Source: Planoprotostelium fungivorum
Taxonomy: Eukaryota; Evosea; Variosea; Cavosteliida; Cavosteliaceae
DNA: 64,000 nucleotides
Assembly: GCA_003024175.1 (NCBI GenBank)
Contig: MDYQ01000067.1
Coordinates: forward strand, 48,041-112,040
Reading direction: 5' to 3'
This document shows positions 21,297 to 34,800 of the stretch, piece by piece; positions within the stretch are counted from its first letter, which is position 1, and each line of letters opens with the position of its first letter. The notes under the pieces were generated by a model that worked only from the letters and a program-made list of their open reading frames with translations, ran no database searches and was not told where the DNA came from. The position numbers and the translations under genes are program-made.

Positions 21297-23330
21297 ATGA
21301 ACAGCGACGATGGAAAGAGGAGCTCTATGCTGTCTGATCCTGAAAAATATCAAGCTCTGGCCGACCTAGAAGAGGAGGGAGAAAGACACGAACATGAGTA
21401 TCTTCTACCCACTATTTCGAAACCACTTATGGATCTCATTCCTCTCGGAAGGTTTCACTTCTTCATGCTTCTTACGTGTGGACTAGGCTGGGCACAAGGT
21501 GTCTGATCGATCATACATATTATCGGCTAACAAATCTTCAGACAACTTTTGGAATCGTGTGATAGGTGATAACACTGACGTCATCGCCCTTAATTTCGGA
21601 GTGAGTCGTGATCATTTACCCAATTGACCCAGTGGTAGTTATCTGATAAATTGATTGGCATCCTTCCATCTGTCCAGTTCGCTGGCATGTGTGTCGGCTC
21701 GTTCTTCTGGGGGTGGGCCAGTGATTACTACGGTCGAAAGTTGTCGTTCATATCGACTCTGTTCGTTGGGGGTAAGATCTATTGTCCCAACCGATTATCG
21801 ATCACTCAATCATCGCAGGTATCTTTGGCATGGCGGCTGCTTTCGCTCCCAGTTACGCCCTCGTCTTGATCTTCCTCTTCTTGGTCGGCTTCGGAGCAGG
21901 TGGTAATCTTGCAGTGGTGAGTCCTTCCCACAGAGTTCGCCATCTCTAATCACCATCTAGGACGGTGCCGTCTTCTCAGAGTTTCTACCTCAGAAGAAGA
22001 GAGGGCCCATGTTGGTCATCCTCTCGACTTTCTGGGCTTTTGGTTCCATCGTCGCATCGGCCATCGATTTTGTCATCATCCCCAAATTCAACGTGGACAG
22101 TGAGGACCATGCGATTTTATTTCATTTTAATCTTCTCAAGCCAACTTGAACGACCGCAACATCGCATGGCGGCTCATGATCGCCATACCCGCCACTTTCA
22201 GCGCATACGTTGGCCTCTTACGACTCACCTACATCGAGTCGCCAGTCTACCTCCTGGGTCGTAACCGGTGAGAACATCCTCCGCGTTCAAAATTCAAATA
22301 TCCCGCCAGAGACAAGGAAGCCGCGGCGAATCTGACGTCTATCGCCAAGTGGAATGGAACACCTGCAGAGTACACGGCAGACATGCTGACTTCTTATAAG
22401 CCTCCTCATACAGTTAAGAGAGGTCTGGCACCATTCAAAGAGATGTTCAAAGATAGAAAGATGGTCATCACTGCCGGTCTAGTCTGGTCTTTTTGGTTCT
22501 TGACGAACGTTGGCTTCACGGGTGAGAGAAAAAAGATTTAAATTATTTTTGTTCGATTTTAGATGAGGGCTGATGAGAGGGTTAGGTTTCAATTTGTTCC
22601 TTCCTCTCTTGTTGAAGACCAAGTTTCACGACACAAGGGAAGATGCATTCAAGAAGACCCTCATCTACAACGTGGCCGGCGTGCCGGGCTCCATCCTCGG
22701 TGCTTGGTTGGTGAGATCATCATCACTCGACATCATCGATGGATCATCATCATCGATCGGTACCATCTTGCATCGCCATCATCTTCACCTTCCTCACCTC
22801 TTCAGGTGGAAACGAGATTGGGCCGTAAATGGACCATGACCATCACCTGTCTCATCAGTGGCGTCTTCATGATCATCTTCAACTACGTCGGTAGCTGGAC
22901 CAACAGCTCCGCCGTAGTTGTCGTTGTCATCTGCTTCATCAACTTCTTCTCTCAGATCATGTATGCCGCTTATTACACCTACACGCCTGAGGTGAATGTG
23001 CAGACGAAGTTTTTCGCTCAAGTTTTCTTCTTCAGGTGTTCCCCACCATGGTGAGATCGTCAGGCATGGGCGTGGCTTCCCTCTTTGGCAAGCTGGCGGG
23101 TGAGGAGGATTCAAAATTTGAAATCGGATTGACGCGGGAAGGTATCGTGACGCCACTGGCGATTGGACCCCTCTTGGAAGTGTCTGTGTCCGCTGTCTTG
23201 TGGTTGGACTTCTCCATGATGATCGCCGGAGGTATCTGTATGGTGAGACTGCATGCGACCCATCAGGAAAGTCTCACCTTCTCGATAGGCCCTCTTACCG
23301 ATCGAAACGAGAGGAAAATCACTCCAGTGA
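21297..23330 (+). CDS. MFS transporter, sugar/organic ion type (SV2/SLC22-like)
   Basis: About ten exons with 40-70 bp introns. The N-terminal tail is acidic (about 45 residues). Membrane segments then contain SFFWGWASDYYGRKLSF (the G-x-x-x-D-x-x-G-R-K/R motif of the superfamily), VGFGAGGNLAV with DGAVFSEFLPQKKRGP, YIESPVYLLGRNR, a soluble loop (TSIAKWNGTPAEYTADML), and in the second half VETRLGRKWTM, YTYTPEVFPTMVRSSGMG and the C-terminal ALLPIETRGKSLQ. The E-x-x-P-x-x-x-R and PETRG-like motifs place it with the SV2/SLC22/sugar porter groups. Substrate unknown. AATAAA is 14 nt beyond the stop. Confidence 0.78.
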
Positions 23331-23630
23331 TGATCTCTAGAAAAATAAAATTCAAGATGTTGTTGAGCGGTGTCCACGTGTCTGCACATCGCAATGCATC
23401 CCATGTCATCGTCGAAGAGATAGACAGACTATACTGTAGTATAGGGCTGGATGGAAATCCGAATGGTTAGTGGTACAAGTATACCAGTGATAGACACTGG
23501 AAGAAGCTCAGGCAGGATCACGCAATTGAAACCGATTGACGTGAAATGGGTTGACCCTCAGTTGACCCGATAATTCTCCGGCTGATTTGGGGGGTTTACA
23601 GATAAACCACATCATCATCGTAAGTTAGCA

Positions 23631-25409
23631 ATGGCAGCCGACGAAGAGCTGGCACTGAAGGAAAAGCGAGCGCAGAGCAAAGAGAATGCTTTTCTCGTCA
23701 GCTTTGAAGATGATGATCCAGAACGCCCAATCAACTGGAAGAGGAGAAAGAAGGTCTGGGTCACGCTAATCTGCTCTCTGATCACATTCGTCGTGTGAGT
23801 TACTCTTGGTACCAAGCACATTGATGGTATCTCTAACGGCAATGGAATCAGGTCCTTCAACTCGAGCATCTTTTCCTCAGACATCGTGGCATTATCTGAA
23901 TACTTTGACATCTCTCAAGAGGTGAACATATTTATCTCTCCATCAATAAAATCCTTACACCTCCACAGGTGATCATACTGGGCATCACCGTTTACGTGCT
24001 TGGCTTTGCCTTCGGTCCCGTGCTGTTCGGCCCTCTATCTGAACTATATGGACGTAACTTGGGCATGCTACCTGCCTTCCTTGTCTTCATCCTCTTCAAC
24101 CTGTGTACGGGGCTGGGTCAGAACGTCCAGACCATCATCATCGGTCGCTTCTTCTCTGGACTCTTCGGGGCTGCACCTCTCGCAGTTGTAGCAGGCAACC
24201 TCGCCGATATATGGCCCACTCGACAGAGGGGAGTCGCCATCGCAGTGAGTGCCTCACCAAAGACATCACATCTCACCTCTCGAAGGTCTATACGGCCGCA
24301 GTGTATATGGGACCTCTGTTGGGGCCCATCGTGGGTGGATTTACGGTTGCATCTTCTTTAGGGTTCCGATGGACGGCGTGGTTCGTGATCATGTTCGCCG
24401 GTGCCGTCTTTCTGGTGGCCGTCTTCACTCTGCCCGAAACGCATGCGCCCACTCTCTTGAAGAGGAAGGTGAGTCATTTAGACATCACACGAACATCATG
24501 TCGATGTAGAACAGGCCAAGCAGTTGAGAAAGGACACGAAGGTCGACAAATACCACACAGCCGAAGAGGCGAAAACGGTCTCCATCATGGACATCATCCG
24601 ATCTCGCCTGGTGATGCCCATCGTTCTCTTGGCAACCGAACTACCTCTCATGCTGATGACCATCTACCTATCCTTCGTCTACGGCATCACTTACCTTATT
24701 CTCGTAGCCTACCCAGTCGAATTTGAGGTGAGATGAAGAATGCCTTTTTTACCCATCGACTCATATCTTTCCAGGAAAACCGAGGCTATCCTCTCGGTGT
24801 GGGAGACCTTCCATTCTTAGGTGCTCTTCTTATTTCATGTTTCAGCCGCGTCTGACGAATAGAAGGTGTCGCTGTCGGCATCATCATCGGTCTCATCATA
24901 GCCGTTGCCGACACTCCTCGTTTCATCCGCAAATTAGAGATATCAAAGGGCAAGCCCATACCAAAAGAGAGGTGACTCATTCATCACCCCCTCCACTCAC
25001 CATCATCAGACTCCCCACCATGATGATCGGCGGCATCCTCTTAGTCATCGGGCTCTTTTGGTTCGGTTGGACCTCTTACCCCCACGCCTCTTGGATACCA
25101 CCCACCCTGGCTGGAATGGCCATCGGCTCCGGCCTATTTCTCATCTTCCTTCAAGCCCTCAACTACATCACGGACACTTACACTCGCGTGGCCGCCAGCG
25201 CCGTGGCTGGCAACGCTTTCGTTCGAGCCATGTTGGCCGCAGGTTTCCCTCTCTTTGGAGGCCAGATGTTTAGAAATTTGGGAGTCGATTGGGCCAGCAG
25301 CACGCTGGGATTCATATCGTTGGTGTTGGTGCCGATACCGTTTGTCTTCTACTTCTTCGATGAATGGGTCAGGGGGAAGAGTAGATACGCAAAGGAGGAC
25401 GGGAAGTGA
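23631..25409 (+). CDS. MFS drug:H+ antiporter, DHA1 family (fungal polyamine/multidrug type)
   Basis: Starts MAADEELALKEKRAQSKEN, then FEDDDPERPINWKRRKK, the opening of fungal DHA1 transporters of the TPO/FLU1 class. Next come FNSSIFSSDI, EVIILGITVYVLGFAFGP with FGPLSELYGRN, GRFFSGLFGAAPLAVVAG, YMGPLLGPIVGGF (antiporter motif C region) and LPETHAPTLLKRKA. In the second half: LATELPLMLMTIYLSFVYG, WFGWTSYPHASWIPP, NYITDTYTRVAASAVAGN and FPLFGGQMFRNLGVDWA. Each matches the fungal subfamily closely. Likely plasma-membrane export of polyamines or drugs. It lies next to another MFS gene of a different family. Confidence 0.8.
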
Positions 25410-25833
25410 AGTAATTTTGATGTATAAAGAGACGAGTGTACAGAACGAAAGAGGGTTTCAGGCTCATGTGTACGCCTTCACAACTGAAAGAGAAACAGAA
25501 TAACGAGGTTGAATCGCCTCTCGATCGTCGAAGAGGATGCCGATCCAGTGCACAGACCAACGAGGCAGAGGTCTGGCACGAGAGGAATATGAGGAAGTTG
25601 TCAAGGTACCTCTCCGATTCAGAGTGAGACCGATCGTTGAAGAGGATGAACATCATCCGTGCACGATTTATCGCAATCTTACGTCCTCCTTAATAGACCT
25701 CATGATGTGAATTCGTCTGGGTTAAATACACATCAGCCACTTATCGCTGATTTCAGATAAAGGGCGAAACTTGTTCACACATCGCAGTACACAAACAAAC
25801 GACTCTCTGTACAGTGGCAATGTATTTTATGTA
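25410..25833. other. Convergent intergenic region
   Basis: The 3' ends of the DHA1 transporter (plus) and the histidine kinase (minus) face each other across 424 bp. The open frames here show no recognisable protein. Confidence 0.35.
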
Positions 25834-28800
25834 TTATTGTTCATCCTTCTCCTCCTTGATCTTCTTCCCTTCCTCTCTCTTCTGTCTCCTCTCTTCTTCC
25901 TTTTCCTTGTTCAACTCGATGAACTTCTTCTGGATTTCCTCGTTGACTTTCTGAGACACGCTCGGTATGTCAACGACGGGGGGATTGAGAGGTAAGGGTG
26001 ATCCATCGACGGTCTCTCTCCTCTTCGCTGTCGGCGTGTTCTCCTCTTGTCTCCTCCTCTTCTTCGGTGTCTCCGCTTGTTCAGAAGGTGATGCTGGTGG
26101 AGGTTGGGCCGCGCGAGCTGTCTTCGTGACGTCGGTGCTTGTGCTGGCTCGAATAGGCTCCGGCGTTGGGAATGGCGTCGTGGATGGACTCGTGATGACG
26201 GTCTGCGTGGTGGTCACTTTCGAGCCTCCTTCTTCTACGACAGTGGTAGAAGTTACGGTAGTTACCGTGTTAGAGAGACCGGTCACTTCTACGGTAGATT
26301 GACTGTGAACGGATGTGAGGGGACCTGTTAGAAGGTGAGTCACGGTCCATGATGATCGCGATGGTGATGATGAAGCTTCACCTTTGGACAAGAACTCTTC
26401 GAGAGTTCTCTTGAGAGATTCGACGTGGATAGGCTTGCTGACGTATCCATCCATATCACCCCTGAGGCACTTCTCTCTGTAGCCTTGAATGGCGTGTGCT
26501 GTCATGGCGATGATGGGTGTCCTGTCGCCATCATCAGCCATCACGATCATCATCATCTTCGGTCCCTCACCTGATACCTCTTATGGCCTCCCTCTCTCTG
26601 ATTCTCGTCGTAGCTTCGAATCCTCCCATCTCTGGCATCTGAACGTCCATCAAGATGAGGTCAAAGTCCTCTCTCTCCGTGGCCAAAACGGCCTGCAGAC
26701 CGTTCTCGGCCAGAGTGACGTTGTAGCCAAACTTCTCCAAGACTCGAATGGCCAATCTCTGGTTGACCGGGTTGTCTTCGGCCAAGAGAATTCTCGCGCC
26801 GCGAGTCACGGCGGGAGTCAAGATGGAGACTGGGGCCTCCGGTGCACAGGTGAAGTTGGAGAATCTCGATTTGCCGAGTGCCTCGATGAGCTCGTTGTAG
26901 CCGATCGGCTTGTTGATGTACACCGAGATGGACAGATCTGCGTGTTTCTCCACGATACCTGAAGACAATGAGACGAGAGACGAAGGGATAGAGGCTCACC
27001 TCTCTGTGCGGTGGAGGAAAGCATCATGACGATTGCGGTGTTGGACATCTTGCCCTTCAGGGTCTTGATGTACTGTGCCACGCCGAAACCGTCGACGTCT
27101 GGCATCTGTGAATCGAGCAGGATGTAATCAAAGTAAGCGTCCTTCTTGGACAGGATCTTGATGGCTGTTTCTCCAGAGTCGGCGTCCACGGCGTGCATTC
27201 CCAACGATGCGACGTCACGCATGAGGACCTCTCTCAGTGTCTGATTGTCGTCCACGATGAGGATGCGTCTGTCCTTGAAGGAAGAGATCTCCACCGTCGA
27301 GCTCAGCTCCGTGATCTCGTGGCTGTGAGACGAGTTGACTCCAAACGTTGCCGTGAAGTGGAAGGTGGAGCCCTTGTTGGGTTCGGACTCGGCAGTGAGC
27401 TTACCCTCCATCTGCTCGACGAGGCGGGTGGAGATGGTGAGACCCAATCCTGTACCACCGTAGCGACGCGTGATGGATCCGTCTGCTTGAGAGAAGGCTT
27501 CAAAGATGACGGCGAGCTTGTCCTCTGGAATTCCAATTCCAGTGTCGGTGACGCAGAACCACAGGGAGATCTTGTCTGATCTAGGTTGGAATTGAGAGAT
27601 CTCCACCTTGACTACGACTTCTCCGTGTGAAGTGAACTTAATGGCGTTACCTGTCTTCGTGTGAGATGGCAGTGGAAAGTTTACAATGTGAATATCAAGT
27701 GTGGATTGAAAGAGTCTGCTCACCGATGAGGTTGGTGATGACTTGTCTGAGACGAACTGGATCTCCAATGAGGCGATCGGGTACGCCTGGGTCAACGGAG
27801 AGGATGAGCTCGATGTCTTTCTCGTGTGCCTTGAGACACAGAGCCTTCATGGTATCACCCATCGTCTCCCTCAAGTTCATGTCGATGTGTTCGATCTCCA
27901 ATTTACCCGCTTCGATCTTCGAGAAATCTACGATTCGATCAGATATCATCTCTCACGCCGTGCGTCTCACCCAAAATATCGTTGATGATGGTGAGTAGAC
28001 CCAGGGCCGAGCTGTGGACCAACTTGAGGTACTCTCGTTGTTCCGCATTCAGAGTCGTCTCCAGTGTCAACTCGGTCATACCAATGATACCGTTCATGGG
28101 CGTACGAATCTCGTGGGACATGTTGGCCATGAACTCGGATTTGGCTCGATTGGCCTCGTTCGCCAGGGCGGTCTGCATGAGAGTGTCCTTGAGGGTGTGG
28201 ATCATGACGTTGATGATGGTCTTGAGAGTGTCCATCTCGCCGTAGGCTTCCACGGAGATGTAACGGGTGAAGTCTCCCTTGGATACGGCGGTGGCGACCT
28301 CTGCGATGGCTCTGACTTGGTTGGTCAAGTTGGCAGCCATGGTGTTGACGTTGACGGTGAGTTCCTTCCAAATACCTTCTACGCCCTTGACGATGGCTTG
28401 TCCTCCCAGTTTACCTTCGGTACCGACCTCGCGAGCGACACGAGTCACCTCTGAACCGAACGAGTTGAGCTGATCCACCATCGTATTGATGGTGTCCTTG
28501 AGTTCGGCAATCTCTCCCTTCACGTCGGTTTCGATCTTCTTGGACAGATCTCCCCTGGCCACGGCAGTAGTCACCACGGCGATGGCACGCACTTGTGACG
28601 TGAGATTGGAAGCCATCGTGTTGACGTTGTCTGTTAGATCCTTCCAGCATCCGGCCACACCCTTCACGTTGGCCTGTCCTCCGAGTCTTCCTTCTGTTCC
28701 GACTTCGAGAGCCACACGGGTAACTTCAGCAGCGAAAGTGCTGAGTTGATCCACCATGGTGTTGATGGTGTTCTTCAACTCGAGAATCTCTCCCTTGGCA

Positions 28801-31800
28801 TCGACTCCGATCTTCTTGGAGAGGTCTCCGTTGGCCACGGCCGTGGTGACTTGAGCGATAGCACGCACTTGACCAGTCAAGTTGTCTGCCATCGTGTTGA
28901 CGTTCTCTGTCAGATCCTTCCAAGTACCACCGACTCCGGCGACTTGGGCTTGACCTCCGAGCTTACCATCGGTACCGACCTCACGAGCCACACGAGTGAC
29001 CTCTGATGCGAACGAGTTGAGCTGGTCCACCATCGTGTTGATCGTGTTCTTCAACGCTAAGATCTCGCCCTTGGCGTCGGCTGTCATCTTCTTTGACAAG
29101 TCTCCGTTGGCTACGGCGGTCGTGACTTGAGCGATAGCACGCACTTGTCCAGTGAGGTTAGCCGCCATAGTGTTGACGTTGTCCGTGAGATCCTTCCAGG
29201 TACCCGCCACACCAGCCACTTGCGCTTGTCCGCCGAGCTTTCCTTCCGTTCCTACTTCTCCAGCGACACGAGTGACCTCATCGGCAAAGGTACCGAGCTG
29301 GTCCACCATGGTATTGATCGTGTTCTTCAGTTCGAGAATCTCTCCCTTGGCATCGACTTGAATCTTCTTCGAGAGATCTCCACTGGCCACGGCAGTCGTG
29401 ACGGCGGCGATAGCTCTGACTTGGTTGGTTAAATTGGCAGCCATGGTGTTGACGTTGTCCGTGAGGTTGAACCAGATACCCTCTACACCCTTGACGTGAG
29501 CTTGTCCTCCCAATTTACCTTCGGTACCGACCTCACCAGCGACACGAGTCACCTATTTCATGATCAGCTCTCCCGCTTTCACCCGTTCACGTCTCTCACC
29601 TCAGAGGCGAAGGAGTTCAATTGATCCACCATGGTGTTGATGGTATCCTTCAGCTCGAGTATCTCTCCTTGTACATCGGTCGTGATCTTCTTGGACAGAT
29701 CTCCCCTGGCCACGGCAGTAGTCACCACGGCGATGGCACGCACTTGTGACGTGAGATTGGAAGCCATCGTGTTGACGTTGTCCGTCAAGTCCTTCCAGGT
29801 ACCAGCGACGCCCTTCACTTGAGCTTGTCCTCCGAGCTTTCCTTGTGTTCCGACCTCGAGGGCGACACGAGTGACCTCTGCAGCGAAGGTACCGAGCTGA
29901 CCGACCATGGTATTGATGGTGTCCTTGAGTTCGAGAATCTCTCCCTTGGCGTCGGCTGTCATCTTCTTGGACAGATCTCCACTGGCCACGGCGGTCGTGA
30001 CGGCAGCGATAGCTCTGACTTGGTTGGTCAAGTTAGCCGCCATGGTGTTGACGTTGTCTGTGAGATCCTTCCAGAGACCTTCGAGTCCTTTGACTTGGGC
30101 TTGTCCTCCCAATTTACCTTCCGTACCGACCTCACCGGCCACACGAGTCACCTGAAACATCATCAGCCATACCATCCCCTCTCACTATCCTCTTCTCACC
30201 TCTGACGCGAAGGAATTGAGCTGATCCACCATGGTATTGATCGTGTCCTTCAACTCTGCTATCTCTCCCTTCACGTCGGTTTCGATCTTCTTCGATAGAT
30301 CTCCCCTGGCCACGGCCGTCGTCACTGCCGCGATGGCTCGAACTTGATTGGTCAAGTTGGCCGCCATCGTATTCACATTGTCCGTCAGATCCTTCCAAGT
30401 TCCAGCTACGCCCTTCACTTGAGCTTGTCCTCCCAGCATTCCTTCCGTTCCGACCTCGAGAGCCACACGGGTCACTTCGTCTGCAAATGTACCGAGCTGA
30501 TCCACCATGGTGTTGATCGTGTCTTTGAGTTCGGCGATCTCTCCTCTGGCATTCACTTCTACTTTCTTCGTGAGATTACCGTTGGCCACGGCGATGGTAA
30601 CTTCTGCGATAGCTCTGACTTGGTTGGTCAAGTTGGCAGCCATGGTGTTGACGTTGTCTGTGAGGTCCTTCCAGGTACCAGCTACGCCCTTCACGTTGGC
30701 TTGACCTCCGAGCTTACCATCGGTACCGACCTCGCGAGCCACACGAGTGACCTCTGATGCGAACGAGTTGAGCTGGTCCACCATCGTGTTGATCGTGTTC
30801 TTCAGCGCTAAGATCTCGCCCTTGGCGTCGGCTGTCATCTTCTTTGACAAATCACCGTTGGCTACGGCAGTCGTGACTTGAGCTATAGCACGTACTTGAC
30901 CGGTAAGATTGGAAGCCATAGTGTTTACATTGTCTGTGAGGTCCTTCCAAGTACCAGCTACACCAGCGACCTGAGCTTGCCCTCCTAACTTTCCTTCCGT
31001 TCCTACTTCTCCAGCAACACGAGTGACCTCAGAGGCGAATGAGTTCAACTGGTCCACCATGGTGTTGATCGTGTTCTTCAGCTCTGCTATCTCTCCTTGC
31101 ACGTCCGTTGTAATCTTCTTGGACAGATCTCCTCGAGCCACGGCAGTGGTAACTTCGGCAATGGCACGCACTTGCGATGTCAAGTTGGCAGCCATAGTGT
31201 TGACGTTGTCTGTCAAGTCCTTCCAGCATCCAGCGACTCCACGTACGTTGGCCTGACCTCCGAGTCTTCCTTCCGTTCCGACTTCGAGAGCCACACGAGT
31301 CACCTCAGCAGCGAAGGTACCGAGTTGATCGACCATAATGTTGATGGTGTTCTTCAGCTCGAGAATCTCTCCACGAGCATCCACAGTGATCTTCTTGGAC
31401 AAGTCTCCGTTGGCCACGGCCGTGGTCACTTGGGCAATGGCACGCACTTGTCCGGTCAAGTTGTCTGCCATCGTGTTGACGTTCTCTGTCAGATCCTTCC
31501 AGGTACCACCGACACCAGACACTTGGGCTTGACCTCCAAGTTTTCCTTCGGTACCGACCTCACGAGCCACACGAGTCACCTGAACAGATGTGAGTCACTC
31601 GGTTCATGTGGATCGAATCTCACCTCAGAGGCGAAGGAGTTCAACTGATCCACCATGGTGTTGATGGTGTTCTTCAGCTCGAGAATTTCTCCCTTGGCGT
31701 CTGCAGACATCTTCTTGGATAGATCTCCCTTCGCGACGGCAGTAGTCACTTGAGCGATGGCACGCACTTGTCCGGTGAGGTTGGAAGCCATAGTGTTCAC

Positions 31801-34800
31801 GTTGTCCGTGAGATCCTTCCAAGTACCCGCCACACCAGCCACTTGCGCTTGGCCACCTAGTTTACCCTCTGTTCCTACTTCTCCGGCGACACGAGTCACC
31901 TGATGTAGAGTCAATCGATGTTGAAAGAGAAACGAAGAATGCCCACCTCGGAGGCAAACGAATTCAACTGGTCCACCATGGTATTGATCGTGTTCTTCAG
32001 CTCTGCTATCTCTCCTTGTACGTCCGTTGTAATCTTCTTCGATAGATCTCCTCGAGCCACGGCAGTGGTAACTTCGGCAATAGCACGCACTTGCGATGTC
32101 AAGTTGGCAGCCATAGTGTTGACGTTGTCTGTCAAGTCCTTCCAGCATCCAGCTACACCACGCACGTTGGCTTGTCCTCCAAGTCTTCCTTCCGTTCCGA
32201 CTTCGAGAGCCACACGGGTAACTTCAGCAGCGAAGGTTCCGAGCTGATCCACCATGGTATTGATGGTGTTCTTCAACTCGAGAATCTCTCCCTTGGCGTC
32301 CACAGTGATCTTCTTGGACAAGTCTCCGTTAGCCACGGCAGTAGTGACCTCGGCGATAGCTCTGACTTGGTTGGTCAAATTGTCCGCCATGGTGTTGACG
32401 TTCTCTGTGAGGTCCTTCCAAGTACCGCCCACGCCAGACACTTGAGCTTGACCTCCAAGTTTTCCTTCGGTACCGACCTCACGAGCCACACGAGTCACTT
32501 CGGAGGCGAATGAGTTGAGCTGATCCACCATGGTGTTGATCGTGTTCTTCAGCTCCAAGATCTCTCCCTTTGCATCGGCTGTCATCTTCTTCGAGAGATC
32601 TCCCTTGGCGACAGCCGTTGTTACTTGAGCGATGGCACGCACTTGTCCTGTAAGATTCGAAGCCATAGTGTTTACATTGTCCGTAAGGTCCTTCCAAGTA
32701 CCAGCTACACCGGCCACTTGAGCTTGCCCTCCTAACTTTCCTTCCGTTCCTACTTCTCCAGCGACACGAGTCACCTGCAAAGACATCAGTGACTATGTTA
32801 ATCATGATCTGTTCACCTCAGAAGCAAACGAATTGAGCTGGTCCACCATGGTGTTGATCGTGTTCTTGAGTTCGGCAATCTCTCCTTGTACATCCGTGGT
32901 AATCTTCTTCGATAGATCTCCTCGAGCCACAGCGGTAGTGACCTCAGCGATGGCACGCACTTGTGACGTCAGGTTTGCAGCCATAGTGTTGACGTTGTCT
33001 GTCAAGTCCTTCCAGCATCCGGCCACACCGATCACATTGGCCTGTCCTCCGAGTCTTCCTTCCGTTCCGACTTCGAGAGCCACACGAGTCACCTCAGCAG
33101 CGAAGGTACCGAGCTGATCCACCATAATGTTGATGGTGCTCTTGAGTTCCAAAATCTCTCCACGAGCATCCACAGTGATCTTCTTGGACAGATCACCGTT
33201 GGCCACGGCGGTAGTGACTTGGGCAATAGCACGCACTTGACCGGTCAAGTTGTCTGCCATCGTGTTGACGTTCTCTGTCAAGTCCTTCCAGGTACCACCA
33301 ACGCCAGACACTTGGGCTTGACCTCCGAGCTTTCCTTCGGTACCGACCTCACGGGCGACACGAGTCACCTGCATCACATCAGTCATGGTGTCGTTACAGA
33401 TGAATCAATTTACCTCGGAGGCGAACGAGTTGAGCTGGTCCACCATGGTATTGATGGTATTCTTCAACTCCAAGATCTCTCCCTTCGCATCGGCTGTCAT
33501 CTTCTTCGAGAGATCTCCCTTGGCGACAGCCGTTGTTACTTGAGCGATGGCACGCACTTGTCCTGTAAGATTCGAAGCCATAGTGTTTACATTGTCCGTA
33601 AGATCCTTCCAAGTACCAGCTACACCAGCTACCTGTGCTTGTCCTCCTAGTTTACCCTCTGTTCCTACTTCTCCAGCAACACGAGTGACCTCAGAGGCGA
33701 ACGAGTTGAGCTGGTCCACCATGGTGTTGATCGTGTTCTTCAATTCAGCAATTTCTCCTTGTACGTCAGTGGAGATCTTCTTGGACAGATCTCCTCTGGC
33801 TACGGCAGTGGTAACTTCGGCAATGGCACGTACTTGTGACGTCAAGTTGGCAGCCATAGTGTTGACGTTGTCTGTCAAGTCCTTCCAGCATCCAGCGACT
33901 CCACGTACGTTGGCCTGACCTCCGAGTCTTCCTTCCGTTCCGACCTCCAGAGCGACACGGGTAACTTCAGCAGCAAAGATACCGAGTTGATCGACCATAA
34001 TGTTGATGGTGTTCTTCAGCTCCAAGATCTCTCCCTTGGCGTCCACAGTGATCTTCTTGGACAAGTCTCCCTTCGCGACGGCCGTGGTGACTTGGGCGAT
34101 GGCACGCACTTGACCAGTCAAGTTGTCTGCCATCGTGTTGACGTTATCGGTGAGATCCTTCCAGGTACCAGCTACACCGGCCACCTGAGCTTGACCTCCC
34201 AGCTTACCCTCCGTACCGACCTCACGAGCGACACGAGTCACCTATTCTACCGTTAGAAATAAATTGAAATAAAATGATATAGTTCACCTCGGAGGCGAAC
34301 GAGTTGAGTTGATCCACCATCGTGTTGATCGTGTCCTTGAGCTCAGAGAAATCTCCTTGAACGTTCGTGGTAATCTTCTTCGAAAGATCTCCTCTAGCGA
34401 CGGCCGTTGTGACTTCAGCGATGGATCGAACTTGAGACGTGAGGTTGGTTGCCATCGTGTTGACGTTGTCAGTGAGGGACTTCCATATACCTTGTCCCTG
34501 CGCGATGGCTTGTCCTCCCAGCTTGCCTTGTGTTCCGACCTCTTGGGCGACACGGGTCACCTACCGAAGTGAATAAAAGCATTTAAAATGGGATTGAATT
34601 ACCTCGGAGGCGAGGATGGCGAGCTCGTCCACCATCTCGTTGATGCAGTCCTTCATGATGCGGACGTCTCCCTTGAAGTTCTCAGAGTTGGGGATCTTCT
34701 TGGAGAGGTCTCCGTGAGCGACGGCCATAGTGACTTCCGAGATGCATTGGAACTGTCATCACATCAGCGACCATGCGATGTCGTCCTCTTTACCTGGCGG

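Noticed and set aside
28173-34560. HAMP array as a CRISPR, satellite or transposon array
   Set aside because: Units are coding, in frame, 276 bp, and flow into HisKA; eukaryotic splice sites occur at the joints.
28014-34572. Many plus-strand open frames over the kinase gene (repeated [14 protein letters not shown]-type peptides)
   Set aside because: They are antisense shadows of the HAMP repeats: open because the repeated coding strand lacks certain codons, with no independent start or domain.
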